The position numbers and the translations under genes are program-made. From Reyranella massiliensis 521 (lineage in GTDB: Bacteria; Pseudomonadota; Alphaproteobacteria; Reyranellales; Reyranellaceae), in assembly GCF_000312425.1 (NCBI RefSeq), contig NZ_HE997181.1, positions 5,728,260 through 5,792,259 of the forward strand: DNA of 64,000 nt, in the 5' to 3' direction. Shown in pieces: positions 52,697 through 60,349 of the stretch. Under the pieces are notes generated by a model. The model saw nothing but the letters and a program-made list of their open reading frames with translations. It was not told the DNA's origin and searched no databases. Numbering within the stretch: the first letter of the stretch is position 1; every line of letters starts with the position of its first letter.

Positions 52697-52995
52697 GCCG
52701 CGATCCTCTGAACCCTGCCGAAGCGCATGGTCCGCGCGGCCCGTCGCTCCAGCCAGGAGAGGTGCAGCCACAGCCGCTCCGGCACCTGACCCCGACGCCG
52801 TGCCTCGGCCAGGACCATGTCATGGTTGGCGGGATCGATCTCGAAGAGGAGCCACTCGCGACCATCGGAGGCCCTGACGCGAACGACGGGCTGGAACTCG
52901 ATCCGAGTCCCGGTGCGCTCCATCCGCAGGCGATTGAACTCGCCGTTGTTCTTGAGGCGCACGATCTGGGTCGGGGTGAGGAGGCCGGTGGCCAT
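52693..52995 (-). CDS. DUF2958-like phage protein
   Basis: A 100-residue protein. LLTPTQIVRLKNNGE and VVRVRASDGREWLLFEIDP plus the final WLHLSWLE match the style of DUF2958, a family found in phages and plasmids near single-strand-binding and recombination genes. The start at 52995 has AAGGA upstream; a GTG one codon earlier is possible. It follows a 136-base hairpin-rich gap after recT. Confidence 0.65.
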   Translation of the reverse strand: MATGLLTPTQIVRLKNNGEFNRLRMERTGTRIEFQPVVRVRASDGREWLLFEIDPANHDMVLAEARRRGQVPERLWLHLSWLERRAARTMRFGRVQRIAA

Positions 52996-53016
52996 CACGT
53001 CATTCCTTCATCTAAA

Positions 53017-53120
53017 GGCCCACGGGCCGGTCGGTGACCTGGGGGTTCCTGTCGCCACCGACCGAGACCCGCCTGCCGCGTCGCCATCCGGCCCAAGTGA
53101 GGCATTGGGCGACGACGCGG
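53017..53120 (-). other. Three hairpins in the gap after recT
   Basis: On the leftward strand, stems are CCGCGTCGCC/GGCGACG-CGCGG (53076-53085 with 53108-53120), CGGTCGGTG/CACCGACCG (53028-53036 with 53056-53064) and GGCCC-GGGCC (53017-53028) followed by TTTAGA. This is the longest noncoding gap in the early operon. They may form an attenuator, a terminator or a stable mRNA 3' end. Confidence 0.45.
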
Positions 53121-53131
53121 AAGCTCTGAAC

Positions 53132-54253
53132 TCACTCCGCTTCGATGTGCTCCGGCAGTTCGCCGCGGCGGACCTCGAACTGGCGCATGGTCTCCGACTT
53201 CACGCGGCCCAGCTTTTCGAGGAAGTCCTTGTGCTCGGTCTCGATCTCGTCGACGTCGACCTTGACCTTTGCCAGCTCGAGCAGGTCGAGGATCGCCTTA
53301 CGACGGGGCTCCTGGCCGACGATGCTGGCGTCGAGCTTCCACGGATTCTTGTTTGCGGTGAGGGTGCCGGCTTCGGGATCGTGGTCGTGTTCTGCTGTCG
53401 TGGCGTCCCGCTGTTCGTCGTCGTCGCTGTCGACTTCGGTGGCGTCCGCCGCGCCATTACTTTGCTCGGTGAAGTCGCCGCGCTTCGGCTCCACTGGCGA
53501 TGTGGTAGCGACAACCTCCGCGTCGACTGGCTTGGCGCTCGTGGCGAGAGAACCGAAGGCGCCGATCTCTTCAACCGTGTATTCCTCGCCGAACTCCTCG
53601 GGGAATGCGCGGCGTAGCGCGCCAGCTTCGGCGCACTTCTCCAACATTTGACTCGGGCGTCGGCGCCACTGCTCGTTGGGCGCGTCTACATACCGGCTCT
53701 TCTTGTTGTAGAATTCGAGCCAGTAGACGGTGGGGCCGACGAAGCTCACCACGTTGCCTTGAACGATGCGCTTCACCGTGATGCGGCACCATTCTGGGAA
53801 CGAGACCTCGGTCTCAGTCGACTTGTAGCTGTCACCATCCTTCTCGCTGTCGCGAAACTTGTGTGACTTCATCGGCCCGAATTCTGGTGACTCCATGCCG
53901 GCGTAACCCTTGGTGCGCATCGCGGTGGTGCGCAGCTCGGCAATTCCAGGCCACACCGTCTCCACCTCGGCCCGCTTCTTGGAGTCGTAGATCGGCACGA
54001 TGTGGATGTTGCGCTTGTATGGATCGAGTCGACGGGCCTTGCAGTAGGAGAGCGCCAGAATGATGGCATCCGCTGTCCTGGCACCGGGCCACACGGACTC
54101 GCAGAGCACTTTCCAGCCGGCCTTATCTACGCCGAACCGATCGGTGACGGCTGGGTGGAAAGGAAGACGTGGCGGCTGGATGACGGCCACCTGATTGGTT
54201 GAAGATGCGGGGCGATCCTGCTGCTTTACGGCGGTGTTCTTGGCCACGGACAT
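53132..54253 (-). CDS. RecT/Bet-family single-strand annealing recombinase
   Basis: A 373-residue Bet-type annealing protein. The core (residues about 30-230) has SVWPGARTADAIILALSYCK, LDPYKRNIHIVPIYDSKK, WPGIAELRTTAMRTKGYAG and QMLEKCAEAGALRRAFPEEF, all typical of the phage Bet/RecT superfamily. The C-terminus is an acidic, variable tail. ATG 54253 is preceded by AAGGAG. It anneals complementary strands in phage recombination or replication. No exonuclease partner (Exo/YqaJ/RecE) was recognised next to it. Confidence 0.93.
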   Translation of the reverse strand: MSVAKNTAVKQQDRPASSTNQVAVIQPPRLPFHPAVTDRFGVDKAGWKVLCESVWPGARTADAIILALSYCKARRLDPYKRNIHIVPIYDSKKRAEVETVWPGIAELRTTAMRTKGYAGMESPEFGPMKSHKFRDSEKDGDSYKSTETEVSFPEWCRITVKRIVQGNVVSFVGPTVYWLEFYNKKSRYVDAPNEQWRRRPSQMLEKCAEAGALRRAFPEEFGEEYTVEEIGAFGSLATSAKPVDAEVVATTSPVEPKRGDFTEQSNGAADATEVDSDDDEQRDATTAEHDHDPEAGTLTANKNPWKLDASIVGQEPRRKAILDLLELAKVKVDVDEIETEHKDFLEKLGRVKSETMRQFEVRRGELPEHIEAE

Positions 54254-54273
54254 TCTCCTTGCTGATGTCGTTG

Positions 54274-54555
54274 TTAGAAGGGGATTTCGGTTTCGAGCGG
54301 CTTCGGCATCTCCGGCAGCACGATCTTCTTCCGCTTCAGCGCAGCAGGATTGATCAGCTCGCGGAGTTGGCCGGCGTATATGGCCCACTCGTCGACCTTG
54401 TTTTGGGCCTCGTTGCGCTCGCGGGCGGCGCGGGCAAGGTCGCGCTCCGCTTCAGAGCGCGCTCTATCAACGCCCTTTAATCGTGTCAGTTCGCCCGCGA
54501 GGTGCTCGATCCTCGCCAACAGGATGGACAGCCCGTCCTCGGAAACGACGTTCAT
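54274..54555 (-). CDS. Coiled-coil phage protein upstream of recT
   Basis: A 93-residue mostly helical protein (LSILLARIEHLAGELTRLKG then EAERDLARAARERNEAQNKV). The C-terminus is PEMPKPLETEIPF. It overlaps the upstream coiled-coil gene's stop by four bases. Possibly an SSB-like or RecT accessory tail motif; unproven. Confidence 0.7.
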   Translation of the reverse strand: MNVVSEDGLSILLARIEHLAGELTRLKGVDRARSEAERDLARAARERNEAQNKVDEWAIYAGQLRELINPAALKRKKIVLPEMPKPLETEIPF

Positions 54556-55466
54556 ACCGGCCGCTCCTCATGAACAAAGCGGATGCCCGGCGGCGCGGCA
54601 TCGAGATCCTTTACCCGGCGGGCCTCTTCGTTGGCGGCCTGCAGCACCGCGGCCAGGGCGGCCTTACGTACAGTCGGGTGGTCCTTATAGCTATCGAGGG
54701 CCGCTGACTCGTCCTCGATGACGGCGCTCCAGTAGCTGCGCAGCGTCATGGCACGCCGGCCGGTCTCGCCACTCTTGATGGCGGCAGTCTCCGGCTTCTT
54801 CTCGGCTGCACGCTCGGCAGCCTTCGCCGCCTTGCTGGCCTCCTCGGCTTCCTTCGCGGCGCGGGCCGCATCCTGGCGCTCGAGCTCAAGCCGTTCCTGC
54901 TCCGCAGCCGCGGCGGTCTCGGCGGCGACACGATCCAACTCGGTCTGTTGTTCTGTCTCGGCAGCCCGTTTGCGCTCTTCTTCCTCGGCGGCGAGCCGGC
55001 GACGCTCCTCCTCAAGCCTGCGAGCGGCCTCGACGCGCTCCCGTTCCTTGCGCTCTGCTTCCTCACGGAGACGCCGGGCTTCAGCTTCTTGGGCAGCTTT
55101 CTCGGCAGCGATACGGTCGCGTTCCTTGATCAGCCAAGCACCGGCGCGATCGATGAGGCTTGTCACGACACCGTCGATTTCAACGATCGGTTCCTTGTAT
55201 TTGGCCTTGATGCCGTCGATTGCGTCGTCGAGCGGCTTGATCTCTGACTTTTGGGCCGCGCCTAGTTTCTTCTTGGCGGCCTTCAGATGGGCGATGAGGT
55301 TGTTGGCTTGATTCGCCATATCGGCGTCGGTGATCTCGACGCACTCAATGATGAATGCTTCCGCCTCCGCGACGACCGAGGCGGCGTACTCCAACTCCAA
55401 CTTGCCCGGCGGGTTGTTGCCGCCGATCTCGTGGCGGGCGTCCAGCGCTTCAACTGCCGTGTCCAT
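54552..55466 (-). CDS. Long coiled-coil phage protein
   Basis: A 304-residue protein. The N-terminal 100 residues (GKLELEYAASVVAEAEAFII, QANNLIAHLKAAKKKLGAAQ) are globular-helical. The centre (about 115-230) is a charged Ala/Glu/Arg coiled coil. The last part TLRSYWSAVIEDESAALDSYK resembles a small domain found in RecT-operon proteins. It is not TolA despite the composition. Ends in an ATGA overlap. Confidence 0.75.
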   Translation of the reverse strand: MDTAVEALDARHEIGGNNPPGKLELEYAASVVAEAEAFIIECVEITDADMANQANNLIAHLKAAKKKLGAAQKSEIKPLDDAIDGIKAKYKEPIVEIDGVVTSLIDRAGAWLIKERDRIAAEKAAQEAEARRLREEAERKERERVEAARRLEEERRRLAAEEEERKRAAETEQQTELDRVAAETAAAAEQERLELERQDAARAAKEAEEASKAAKAAERAAEKKPETAAIKSGETGRRAMTLRSYWSAVIEDESAALDSYKDHPTVRKAALAAVLQAANEEARRVKDLDAAPPGIRFVHEERPV

Positions 55467-55496
55467 GTCCTGTGTCCTTGTGGTGTTGCGCTGGCG

Positions 55497-56222
55497 CTAC
55501 CGAACGACCGAGTCCGTGACGGGGAAGATCCGCACACCGTCAATTTTGAGATTGCACTTGCCGTCATGCGTCGCAGCGCGGATGGCGGCGGAAATGGCGC
55601 CGCGGCTGACCTCGAGATAAAGGCGCGGCACATCGGCCTCCTTCACGATCTCGAAATCGTAGGTGGTCCGCAGCGACGCGATGGCACCGAGGTCGGTCCG
55701 GGTGCGGCTCAGCTCGGCGTCCTTCGCCTTGGCGTCTTGGCCAGCGCGGTTCGCTCGCTGCGTCGCAACGGCTGCCGCGTCGCGGGCTTCGTCGGCCGCC
55801 TTCTGCTGAGCTTTGCGCTCATCCTGCTTCCGCTTGATCTCAGCGGCAGCGGCAGCAGCCTCCCGGTCGGCCTTCTCCTTGGCCTCGATGGCGTCACGAT
55901 CGCGCTTGGCCTTGGCGTCAGCGGCATCTTGGGCGGCCTTTTCGCGTTCGGCCTTTGCCTTGGCAGCGGCCTCGTCGTCCGCGCGCTTCTTCGCATCGAT
56001 CTCGGCCTGGCGTGCCGCCCGTTTCGCGGCCTCAGCGCGCTCGATCTCGGCCTTGGCTTCGGCCTTGCGACGGGCTTCGTCGTCGCGCCGCTTCTGCTCG
56101 GCAGCCTCGGCATCGCGCTTCGCCTTCTCCTCGGCAGCCTTGGCATCAGCCAGGCGCTTGGCCTCGGCGCGGCGCTTGCGCTCTTCCTCGGCTGCCTTCT
56201 CGGCGGCGATAGCCGTCGTCAT
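55497..56222 (-). CDS. Coiled-coil phage protein with conserved C-terminal domain
   Basis: A 241-residue protein. Residues 1-160 are an almost uninterrupted Ala/Glu/Lys/Arg helix. The C-terminal 65 residues (SLRTTYDFEIVKEADVPRLY, then AAIRAATHDGKCNLKIDGVR) form a distinct domain that is repeated in other phages next to RecT. Translation start taken at 56222. The two long coiled-coil genes may be paralogous in architecture. Confidence 0.75.
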   Translation of the reverse strand: MTTAIAAEKAAEEERKRRAEAKRLADAKAAEEKAKRDAEAAEQKRRDDEARRKAEAKAEIERAEAAKRAARQAEIDAKKRADDEAAAKAKAEREKAAQDAADAKAKRDRDAIEAKEKADREAAAAAAEIKRKQDERKAQQKAADEARDAAAVATQRANRAGQDAKAKDAELSRTRTDLGAIASLRTTYDFEIVKEADVPRLYLEVSRGAISAAIRAATHDGKCNLKIDGVRIFPVTDSVVR

Positions 56223-56412
56223 CCTCCTCGACGCGATCGGTGCGGCCATCGATTTCGACGCACCAACGCGGCGACCGATCGAGCTCCTCGCCATCGACGA
56301 CCGGAAGGCCAAACCAGATGCGAACAGGAACGCGGACGCCGTTGCGCACCAGTTTCATCGCGTAATGTCCGGCCAGGGGAGGCCACACAGGAACGGGCTC
56401 GGGCCGGCTCAT
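56146..56412 (-). CDS. Phage protein, possibly C-terminally truncated
   Basis: An 88-residue protein (PVPVWPPLAGHYAMKLVRNG, VRIWFGLPVVDGEELDRSPR, WCVEIDGRTDRVEEDDDGYR). Related phage proteins seem longer; here the frame ends with a basic tail within the next gene (77-base overlap), which may indicate loss of the original C-terminus. Confidence 0.6.
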   Translation of the reverse strand: MSRPEPVPVWPPLAGHYAMKLVRNGVRVPVRIWFGLPVVDGEELDRSPRWCVEIDGRTDRVEEDDDGYRRREGSRGRAQAPRRGQAPG

Positions 56413-56618
56413 ATCAGGCGGTTCTCTTTGGCGAGCCATTCCGGGCAGGTCAGCGTGGCCGACCACCTGGGCCTCTTGACGTTGCTCATTTCGCACTGGC
56501 TTTTCGGCAGCCAGAGGATGTTGCCGATCTTGTTGGGATCGGCGATGCCCCATGCTTTATCCGTCTCGCGGCGGATGACGATATCGAGGTCGACCAGATC
56601 GGAACGGCCGGCGATCAT
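56409..56618 (-). CDS. Small phage protein (69 residues)
   Basis: A protein of 69 residues (SDLVDLDIVIRRETDKAWGI then IGNILWLPKSQCEMSNVKRP). The strands around KAWGI and LWLPKSQ are reminiscent of a small beta-barrel. It overlaps genes on both sides by four bases. Function unknown. Confidence 0.7.
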   Translation of the reverse strand: MIAGRSDLVDLDIVIRRETDKAWGIADPNKIGNILWLPKSQCEMSNVKRPRWSATLTCPEWLAKENRLI

Positions 56619-56860
56619 GTCGGTGCTCCTTTGCTCGCCTTCATGCCAACCAGTTCGGCAGGCTCACTCTTCGCCAAGAATGTCGGGACACCCTGCTTTG
56701 CGGCGGCGATGAGCTCGGAAAGCTCCTCCGCGGCATCGTTGATGCGGCCGACGCGCATGAGGTCGCGCACACGTTCGGCCTTGGCGAGCTCGGCGGCGGT
56801 CATTTTGCCAACCGCAGATTGGCGGGCCTGACGGCTGCGGGCCCGCTTTGTTGTGGCCAT
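56615..56860 (-). CDS. Small basic helical phage protein
   Basis: An 81-residue protein. The N-terminus is basic (TTKRARSRQARQSAVGKM). The rest is helical (AELAKAERVRDLMRVGRIND then AAEELSELIAAAKQG). The start at 56860 is chosen because the frame upstream (to 56890) is arginine-rich non-family sequence. Overlaps the next gene (ATGA). Confidence 0.65.
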   Translation of the reverse strand: MATTKRARSRQARQSAVGKMTAAELAKAERVRDLMRVGRINDAAEELSELIAAAKQGVPTFLAKSEPAELVGMKASKGAPT

Positions 56861-56933
56861 ACGGCCCCTTGCCTCGCCACGCCGAGCCAAGCCGTGCCAT
56901 GCTCGGCCGCGCCCTTTGGCGGCAAACTCTTCA

Positions 56934-57293
56934 TCACTTCACCCGCTCGCATCGGGTTTTCGTGCCGCTTGCGACGACAAGCGCGACGCCGCGAACATCC
57001 ATCTCGCAGGCCACTTTGCTGACCGGCCTTCCGCGCGGTTTGCAGGGTTCGGCAGGCGGGCAAACCACAACGATATGGGTGCGGTGTTCTTCGGCCGGCT
57101 CCACGAGCGCCTCGACCGCAGCGCCAGCACGCGGTGCGTAGAGCACGATCGCTGCGAGGCCGATGATCAGCGTGGCGGCCACGCACATGTTGAAGGCGCG
57201 GCTCATGCCGGGCCGGGAGCTATCGGGCACGGGGCGCTTCCAGTTCAGCGACCGCGTCATCGCTGCATGCAGCTCCTGGCGGCCGTCGGTCAT
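56934..57293 (-). CDS. Small membrane or secreted phage protein
   Basis: A 119-residue protein with a basic N-terminus and one hydrophobic helix (FNMCVAATLIIGLAAIVLYA, about residues 34-53). The C-terminal half has two close cysteines (VVVCPPAEPCKP) and a final TKTRCERVK, suggesting a periplasmic disulfide-containing domain. Overlaps the upstream gene by four bases (57290-57293). Confidence 0.65.
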   Translation of the reverse strand: MTDGRQELHAAMTRSLNWKRPVPDSSRPGMSRAFNMCVAATLIIGLAAIVLYAPRAGAAVEALVEPAEEHRTHIVVVCPPAEPCKPRGRPVSKVACEMDVRGVALVVASGTKTRCERVK

Positions 57294-57508
57294 GCCCGTG
57301 CCCCTTGGAACATGCCGATCACGGCGTCAGCGATAGCCAGATTGGCTGCGGCTCTCGCGGCGTACTCATCCGGGAAGTCGCCGGCCAGTACCTCGCCGGT
57401 CCACATGTTCTTGACGCGCCATGACCGGCCATCGGACCAAGCGCGGAACTGCGTCACGGTCTCGCTGATCTCCTGCCGGGACGGCACGCGGGCGACGGTG
57501 ACGCTCAT
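57290..57508 (-). CDS. Small phage protein (72 residues)
   Basis: A 72-residue protein (SRQEISETVTQFRAWSDGRS then RVKNMWTGEVLAGDFPDEYA). The GRSWRVKNMWTGEVL strand pair looks like a small beta-hairpin domain. Overlapping stop/start on both sides. Unknown function. Confidence 0.65.
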   Translation of the reverse strand: MSVTVARVPSRQEISETVTQFRAWSDGRSWRVKNMWTGEVLAGDFPDEYAARAAANLAIADAVIGMFQGARA

Positions 57509-57831
57509 GCGGACCCCATCGGCGGATAGGGATCGATGCCAGCCTGCATCGCCAAGCTCGCGGCGAAGACGTCGGCCGGTGGGACGCCGCAGTTGCGCAC
57601 GATGAAGTTGACGGCATTCGCAGCCATGACGGCGCGGGTTGCGCCATCAGGTGCGCCGCGTAGGACGTCGACGACGTTGCAGAGCAGGGCTTCCGAGATC
57701 TCGCGGGCCAGCTTCGGCTTGCCGGTCTTGTCGTGCCACGCATCGCTGGCGTCGACGATGGCAGCGGCGAGCTCGACGACGTGCCCGCTGTCGACGTCGG
57801 CGCTGATGGTGATGTCGAGATCGAGGGGCAT
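57505..57831 (-). CDS. Small phage protein (108 residues)
   Basis: A helical protein (LDLDITISADVDSGHVVELA, AREISEALLCNVVDVLRGAP, AANAVNFIVRNCGVPPADVF). It lies 3 bases downstream of the 57835 gene and overlaps the following gene. No family recognised. Confidence 0.65.
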   Translation of the reverse strand: MPLDLDITISADVDSGHVVELAAAIVDASDAWHDKTGKPKLAREISEALLCNVVDVLRGAPDGATRAVMAANAVNFIVRNCGVPPADVFAASLAMQAGIDPYPPMGSA

Positions 57832-57834
57832 CGT

Positions 57835-58317
57835 TCAGCCCTCCGCCTTGATGCCAGCCGTTTCAGCGTGGGCAATGGCGTCCAGCAAGGGACGCTCGAT
57901 CGCATCCGCAAGCGCAACGCCGCTATCACTGATTGCTTTCAGCGCTGCCAGCAGCTCGCGGCCAACCGCATCGCGCACAAGCACAGCGACGGCTTCAGCG
58001 TCGTCGGCTACGGCCTCGAACTTGGTGCGGTCGATGCGGCCGCACTTCAGCAGGTCGTCGACCAGCCGCTCGTAGGCGTCGATGTCGAGTGCGGCCTGCT
58101 CCGCCAGCGTCTCCACCGGCAGCGCCTTCTCGGAAGCATCCGCTGCCTCGTAGAGTGCGTTTGCCAGCGCGCGGGCCTCGGTGGCCGTCATCGGCATGTT
58201 GATGTTCGGAAGTCCGATCCCGCCGAAGGTCAGGCCGACGCGGTCAGCGCGCAGCTGGGCCGCCCAGCCGCGGACGTGCTCGCCGATCTGAAAGCGGAAG
58301 AGGGGTACGTCGACCAT
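57835..58317 (-). CDS. Phage protein (160 residues), helical
   Basis: A helical protein beginning MVDVPLFRFQIGEHVRG; it contains TATEARALANALYEAADASE, a pattern shared with other phage proteins, and a long helical C-terminus. The start at 58317 is chosen since it shares its first base with the previous stop (TGATG). The frame upstream to 58440 overlaps the first gene. Confidence 0.65.
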   Translation of the reverse strand: MVDVPLFRFQIGEHVRGWAAQLRADRVGLTFGGIGLPNINMPMTATEARALANALYEAADASEKALPVETLAEQAALDIDAYERLVDDLLKCGRIDRTKFEAVADDAEAVAVLVRDAVGRELLAALKAISDSGVALADAIERPLLDAIAHAETAGIKAEG

Positions 58318-58610
58318 CACGCCACCAGCGGAGACGGATCGACGAGGCGGAGGCGGGGAGCACCCTTCGGGGGCTCCGGCGTCGCCGACGGGTTCGGCGA
58401 CAGATCCTCCGGCCAGCAACGGAAGTAGCAGAGGCCCCACGACCGGATGAACGCGCAGACGTACTGGCGCGGCCGGCGATAGAGCGGGCTGTGGTCGATC
58501 GTGTGGACCGTACCGACGCCGTACTCACGGTGCTGGATGATGTCGCCCACGCGGTGGATGGCGGGGCTTCCGATTGGGCGGTGGTCGTCGGGGCGGGTGA
58601 TGTCGGGCAT
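58317..58610 (-). CDS. First gene of the leftward early operon, unknown
   Basis: A 97-residue protein. The strand-rich centre (IHRVGDIIQHREYGVGTVHT, then YVCAFIRSWGLCYFRCW) looks like a small SH3/CarD-like fold. GAGGAG lies 4 bases before the ATG. The -10 of P_L is about 27 bases upstream. In lambda this position is held by the N antiterminator, but no N-like basic sequence is seen here. Confidence 0.7.
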   Translation of the reverse strand: MPDITRPDDHRPIGSPAIHRVGDIIQHREYGVGTVHTIDHSPLYRRPRQYVCAFIRSWGLCYFRCWPEDLSPNPSATPEPPKGAPRLRLVDPSPLVA

Positions 58611-58636
58611 TCGCTCCTCGTCGGTGACGGGAGGAA

Positions 58637-58679
58637 CTTAGAGTGGGCAATAGCCCACTGTCAATGGGCAATGTCCCAC
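58637..58679 (-). promoter_or_regulatory. Leftward early promoter P_L with two repressor operators
   Basis: Reading leftward: TTGACA (-35, 58664-58659), a 16-base spacer that is the complete palindrome GTGGGCTATTGCCCAC (58658-58643), then TCTAAG (-10, 58642-58637). A second operator, atgggcaatgtcccac in plus orientation, is at 58664-58679. The centres are 21 bp apart. The layout matches the rightward control region at 61427-61470 almost base for base. Repressor binding would block polymerase directly. Confidence 0.85.
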
Positions 58680-58767
58680 TTTGAGCTCAGACGACCGGCG
58701 CGTACCTTCTGCCCCACGAGGTTGTGGTGGGTGAACCTCAGTCCGCTAGAGGTGGTGGGAGGCGCTT

Positions 58768-59142
58768 GTGGAGTTTGTCGTCGTCATCGTTTGGCTGTTG
58801 CTGGCGATCGTCGTTGGGCACATCGCCGGAGAAAAGGGGCGGAGTCGGATTGGCTTCTTTCTGTTGGCCCTGTTCTTGAGCCCAATAATCGGCTTTCTGG
58901 CCGTAATCGCGATACCGAACAACAGAGCGACGAACTCACCATCTGCGCCGCGGCAGGGGAATGACTTTGTTCTCTGCCATCAATGTAGGAAGCCGCGACG
59001 CGCCGACTCTCTCAGTTGTCCAAAATGTGGGGCTGGCCAACCAGATCCGCATGCAGGTCAGAAGAAGTGTCATGCATGCGCAGAGTGGATTCTCGCTGAG
59101 GCAAAGAAGTGCAAACATTGCAGTGAGCCGCAGCCAGTTTAG
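58768..59142 (+). CDS. Membrane protein with two tandem zinc ribbons, superinfection-immunity-like N-terminus
   Basis: A 124-residue protein. Two hydrophobic segments (about 3-19 and 28-50) flank AGEKGRSRIGF, a pattern seen in short superinfection-immunity-like membrane proteins. The cytoplasmic tail has two zinc ribbons with identical spacing: Cys70, 73, 84, 87 and Cys101, 104, 115, 118 (CX2C-X10-CX2C). The start is GTG 58768 after GGGAGG. It faces away from P_L, in the lysogenic accessory region. A role in excluding incoming phage DNA is my inference. Confidence 0.75.
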   Translation: MEFVVVIVWLLLAIVVGHIAGEKGRSRIGFFLLALFLSPIIGFLAVIAIPNNRATNSPSAPRQGNDFVLCHQCRKPRRADSLSCPKCGAGQPDPHAGQKKCHACAEWILAEAKKCKHCSEPQPV

Positions 59143-59207
59143 CGGGGCTGGGCGATCGCGCCTGCGATCTCTGCCCAGTTCATAATTGTGGGAAGTGGGA
59201 GGATGGA

Positions 59208-59537
59208 ATGCTCGTTGGTGGCGCTTTAGTCATGGTCGTTGGTGTGCTCGTCGGGTTCTTCAGTTTGGGAGGCGGAGCCTTTGGGGTTGCCTTAGGCCTG
59301 CCGGCTGGCGCCGCGATCTTCGCTTTAGGGGCGATGCTCGCTATTGCTGGTGCGATCGTGAATGCAATTGAGGCACACAAGAACGCCGTGCTGGCTGAAT
59401 CGCGCGCCGCCCGAGACGACTTCAAGGTCGGCATAAAGTCGCTATGGGACCAACTCGATCGTGTGCGCACGAACACAGAGCAGGGTGCGCCGATCCCTGT
59501 TTATGGAACCACGCCGATACAACACAAGACGCAGTGA
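59208..59537 (+). CDS. Small two-helix membrane protein
   Basis: A 109-residue protein. Two hydrophobic glycine-rich helices (about 1-24 and 27-52) precede a soluble helical tail (KNAVLAESRAARDDFKVGIK then WDQLDRVRTNT). No family recognised. Spacing to its neighbours (65 and 20 bases) and common direction suggest one transcript with the zinc-ribbon and nuclease genes. Confidence 0.75.
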   Translation: MLVGGALVMVVGVLVGFFSLGGGAFGVALGLPAGAAIFALGAMLAIAGAIVNAIEAHKNAVLAESRAARDDFKVGIKSLWDQLDRVRTNTEQGAPIPVYGTTPIQHKTQ

Positions 59538-59557
59538 TCCGGATTGAAGCCACGATC

Positions 59558-60004
59558 ATGCCGCGGCTTGCACTGGCGATCGCTGGAGCAATGGCACTGG
59601 GCATGCCGGCAGCAGCCCAAACCATCACCGACGGCGACACTCTCCGCATGAACGGCGTCACCTATCGCCTACATGGAATCGACGCCCCGGAGGCCAAGCA
59701 GGACTGCCCCGATGGCTGGCCTGCCGGTCGAATGGCCACAACGCGCCTGCAGGAGCTAATCAGCGGCCGCACCGTAATCTGCCAGGAGAAGGATCGCGAT
59801 CGCTACGGCCGGACGGTGGCCGTCTGCCGCGCCGGCGCTGAAGACATCGGCGCCATCATGGTTCGTGACGGCATGGCCTGGGCGTTCACGCGGTACAGCC
59901 AGGACTATGTTCAGCAGGAGGAGCGGGCGAAGGCCGAACGGCTAGGGGTGCACGGGCACCGCTGCGCGCCGGCGTGGGAGTGGCGGGCGGGGCAGAGGCG
60001 ATAG
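59558..60004 (+). CDS. Secreted thermonuclease (SNase family)
   Basis: A 148-residue protein. Signal peptide ALAIAGAMALGMPAAAQ (cleavage near 21). The nuclease signature DGDTLRMNGVTYRLHGIDAPE carries active-site Arg38 and Glu45; RDRYGRTVAVC carries Arg85, matching R35, E43 and R87 of micrococcal nuclease. Cys50/75/90/136 could form disulfides. It would be active outside the cytoplasm. The start at 59558 is chosen because the signal peptide begins there; the longer frame from 59444 overlaps the previous gene. Confidence 0.88.
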   Translation: MPRLALAIAGAMALGMPAAAQTITDGDTLRMNGVTYRLHGIDAPEAKQDCPDGWPAGRMATTRLQELISGRTVICQEKDRDRYGRTVAVCRAGAEDIGAIMVRDGMAWAFTRYSQDYVQQEERAKAERLGVHGHRCAPAWEWRAGQRR

Positions 60005-60349
60005 CTACTTAACCGCGCGCGCGATTGTAAAGACGAGCCCCGATAGTGTTATCGCCACGCCAACAAACCAACCAGCCATTGCCCATGTGTTGGGAAGTTG
60101 GGAAAGCTTGCCGGCAGTCTCATTGGCGACCTTGATGAGGCTCTTCAAATCAACTTGAGTTTCCCGCGCTCCGGTCACCAGCGCATCCACCTTGGTGTCG
60201 ATGGTGGCGAGCTTGACCTCTAGAGCCGAGACGCGCTTTTCAAGATCGGACATGCCGCCATTGTGCCCGCCATCGCCGCCCTTCCGCAATATGCCTGACG
60301 CACTGTCGTGGACGAGACGGAGCAGGTTCTTACTCTCCTCTTGGCTCAT
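60005..60349 (-). CDS. Coiled-coil, tail-anchored membrane protein (downstream of repressor)
   Basis: A 114-residue protein. A heptad coiled coil (MSDLEKRVSALEVKLATIDT, about 33-80) precedes one C-terminal hydrophobic helix (WAMAGWFVGVAITLSGLVFT, 89-110). The layout is like XhlA-type or RexB-like small membrane proteins. It overlaps the preceding soluble-protein gene by 20 bases. An internal ATG (60253) at the coiled coil is a possible alternative start. Confidence 0.75.
   Translation of the reverse strand: MSQEESKNLLRLVHDSASGILRKGGDGGHNGGMSDLEKRVSALEVKLATIDTKVDALVTGARETQVDLKSLIKVANETAGKLSQLPNTWAMAGWFVGVAITLSGLVFTIARAVK

Noticed and set aside
54552..56222. TolA homologues
   Set aside because: Composition resembles the TolA helical domain but there is no N-terminal membrane anchor and the context is a phage recombination operon.
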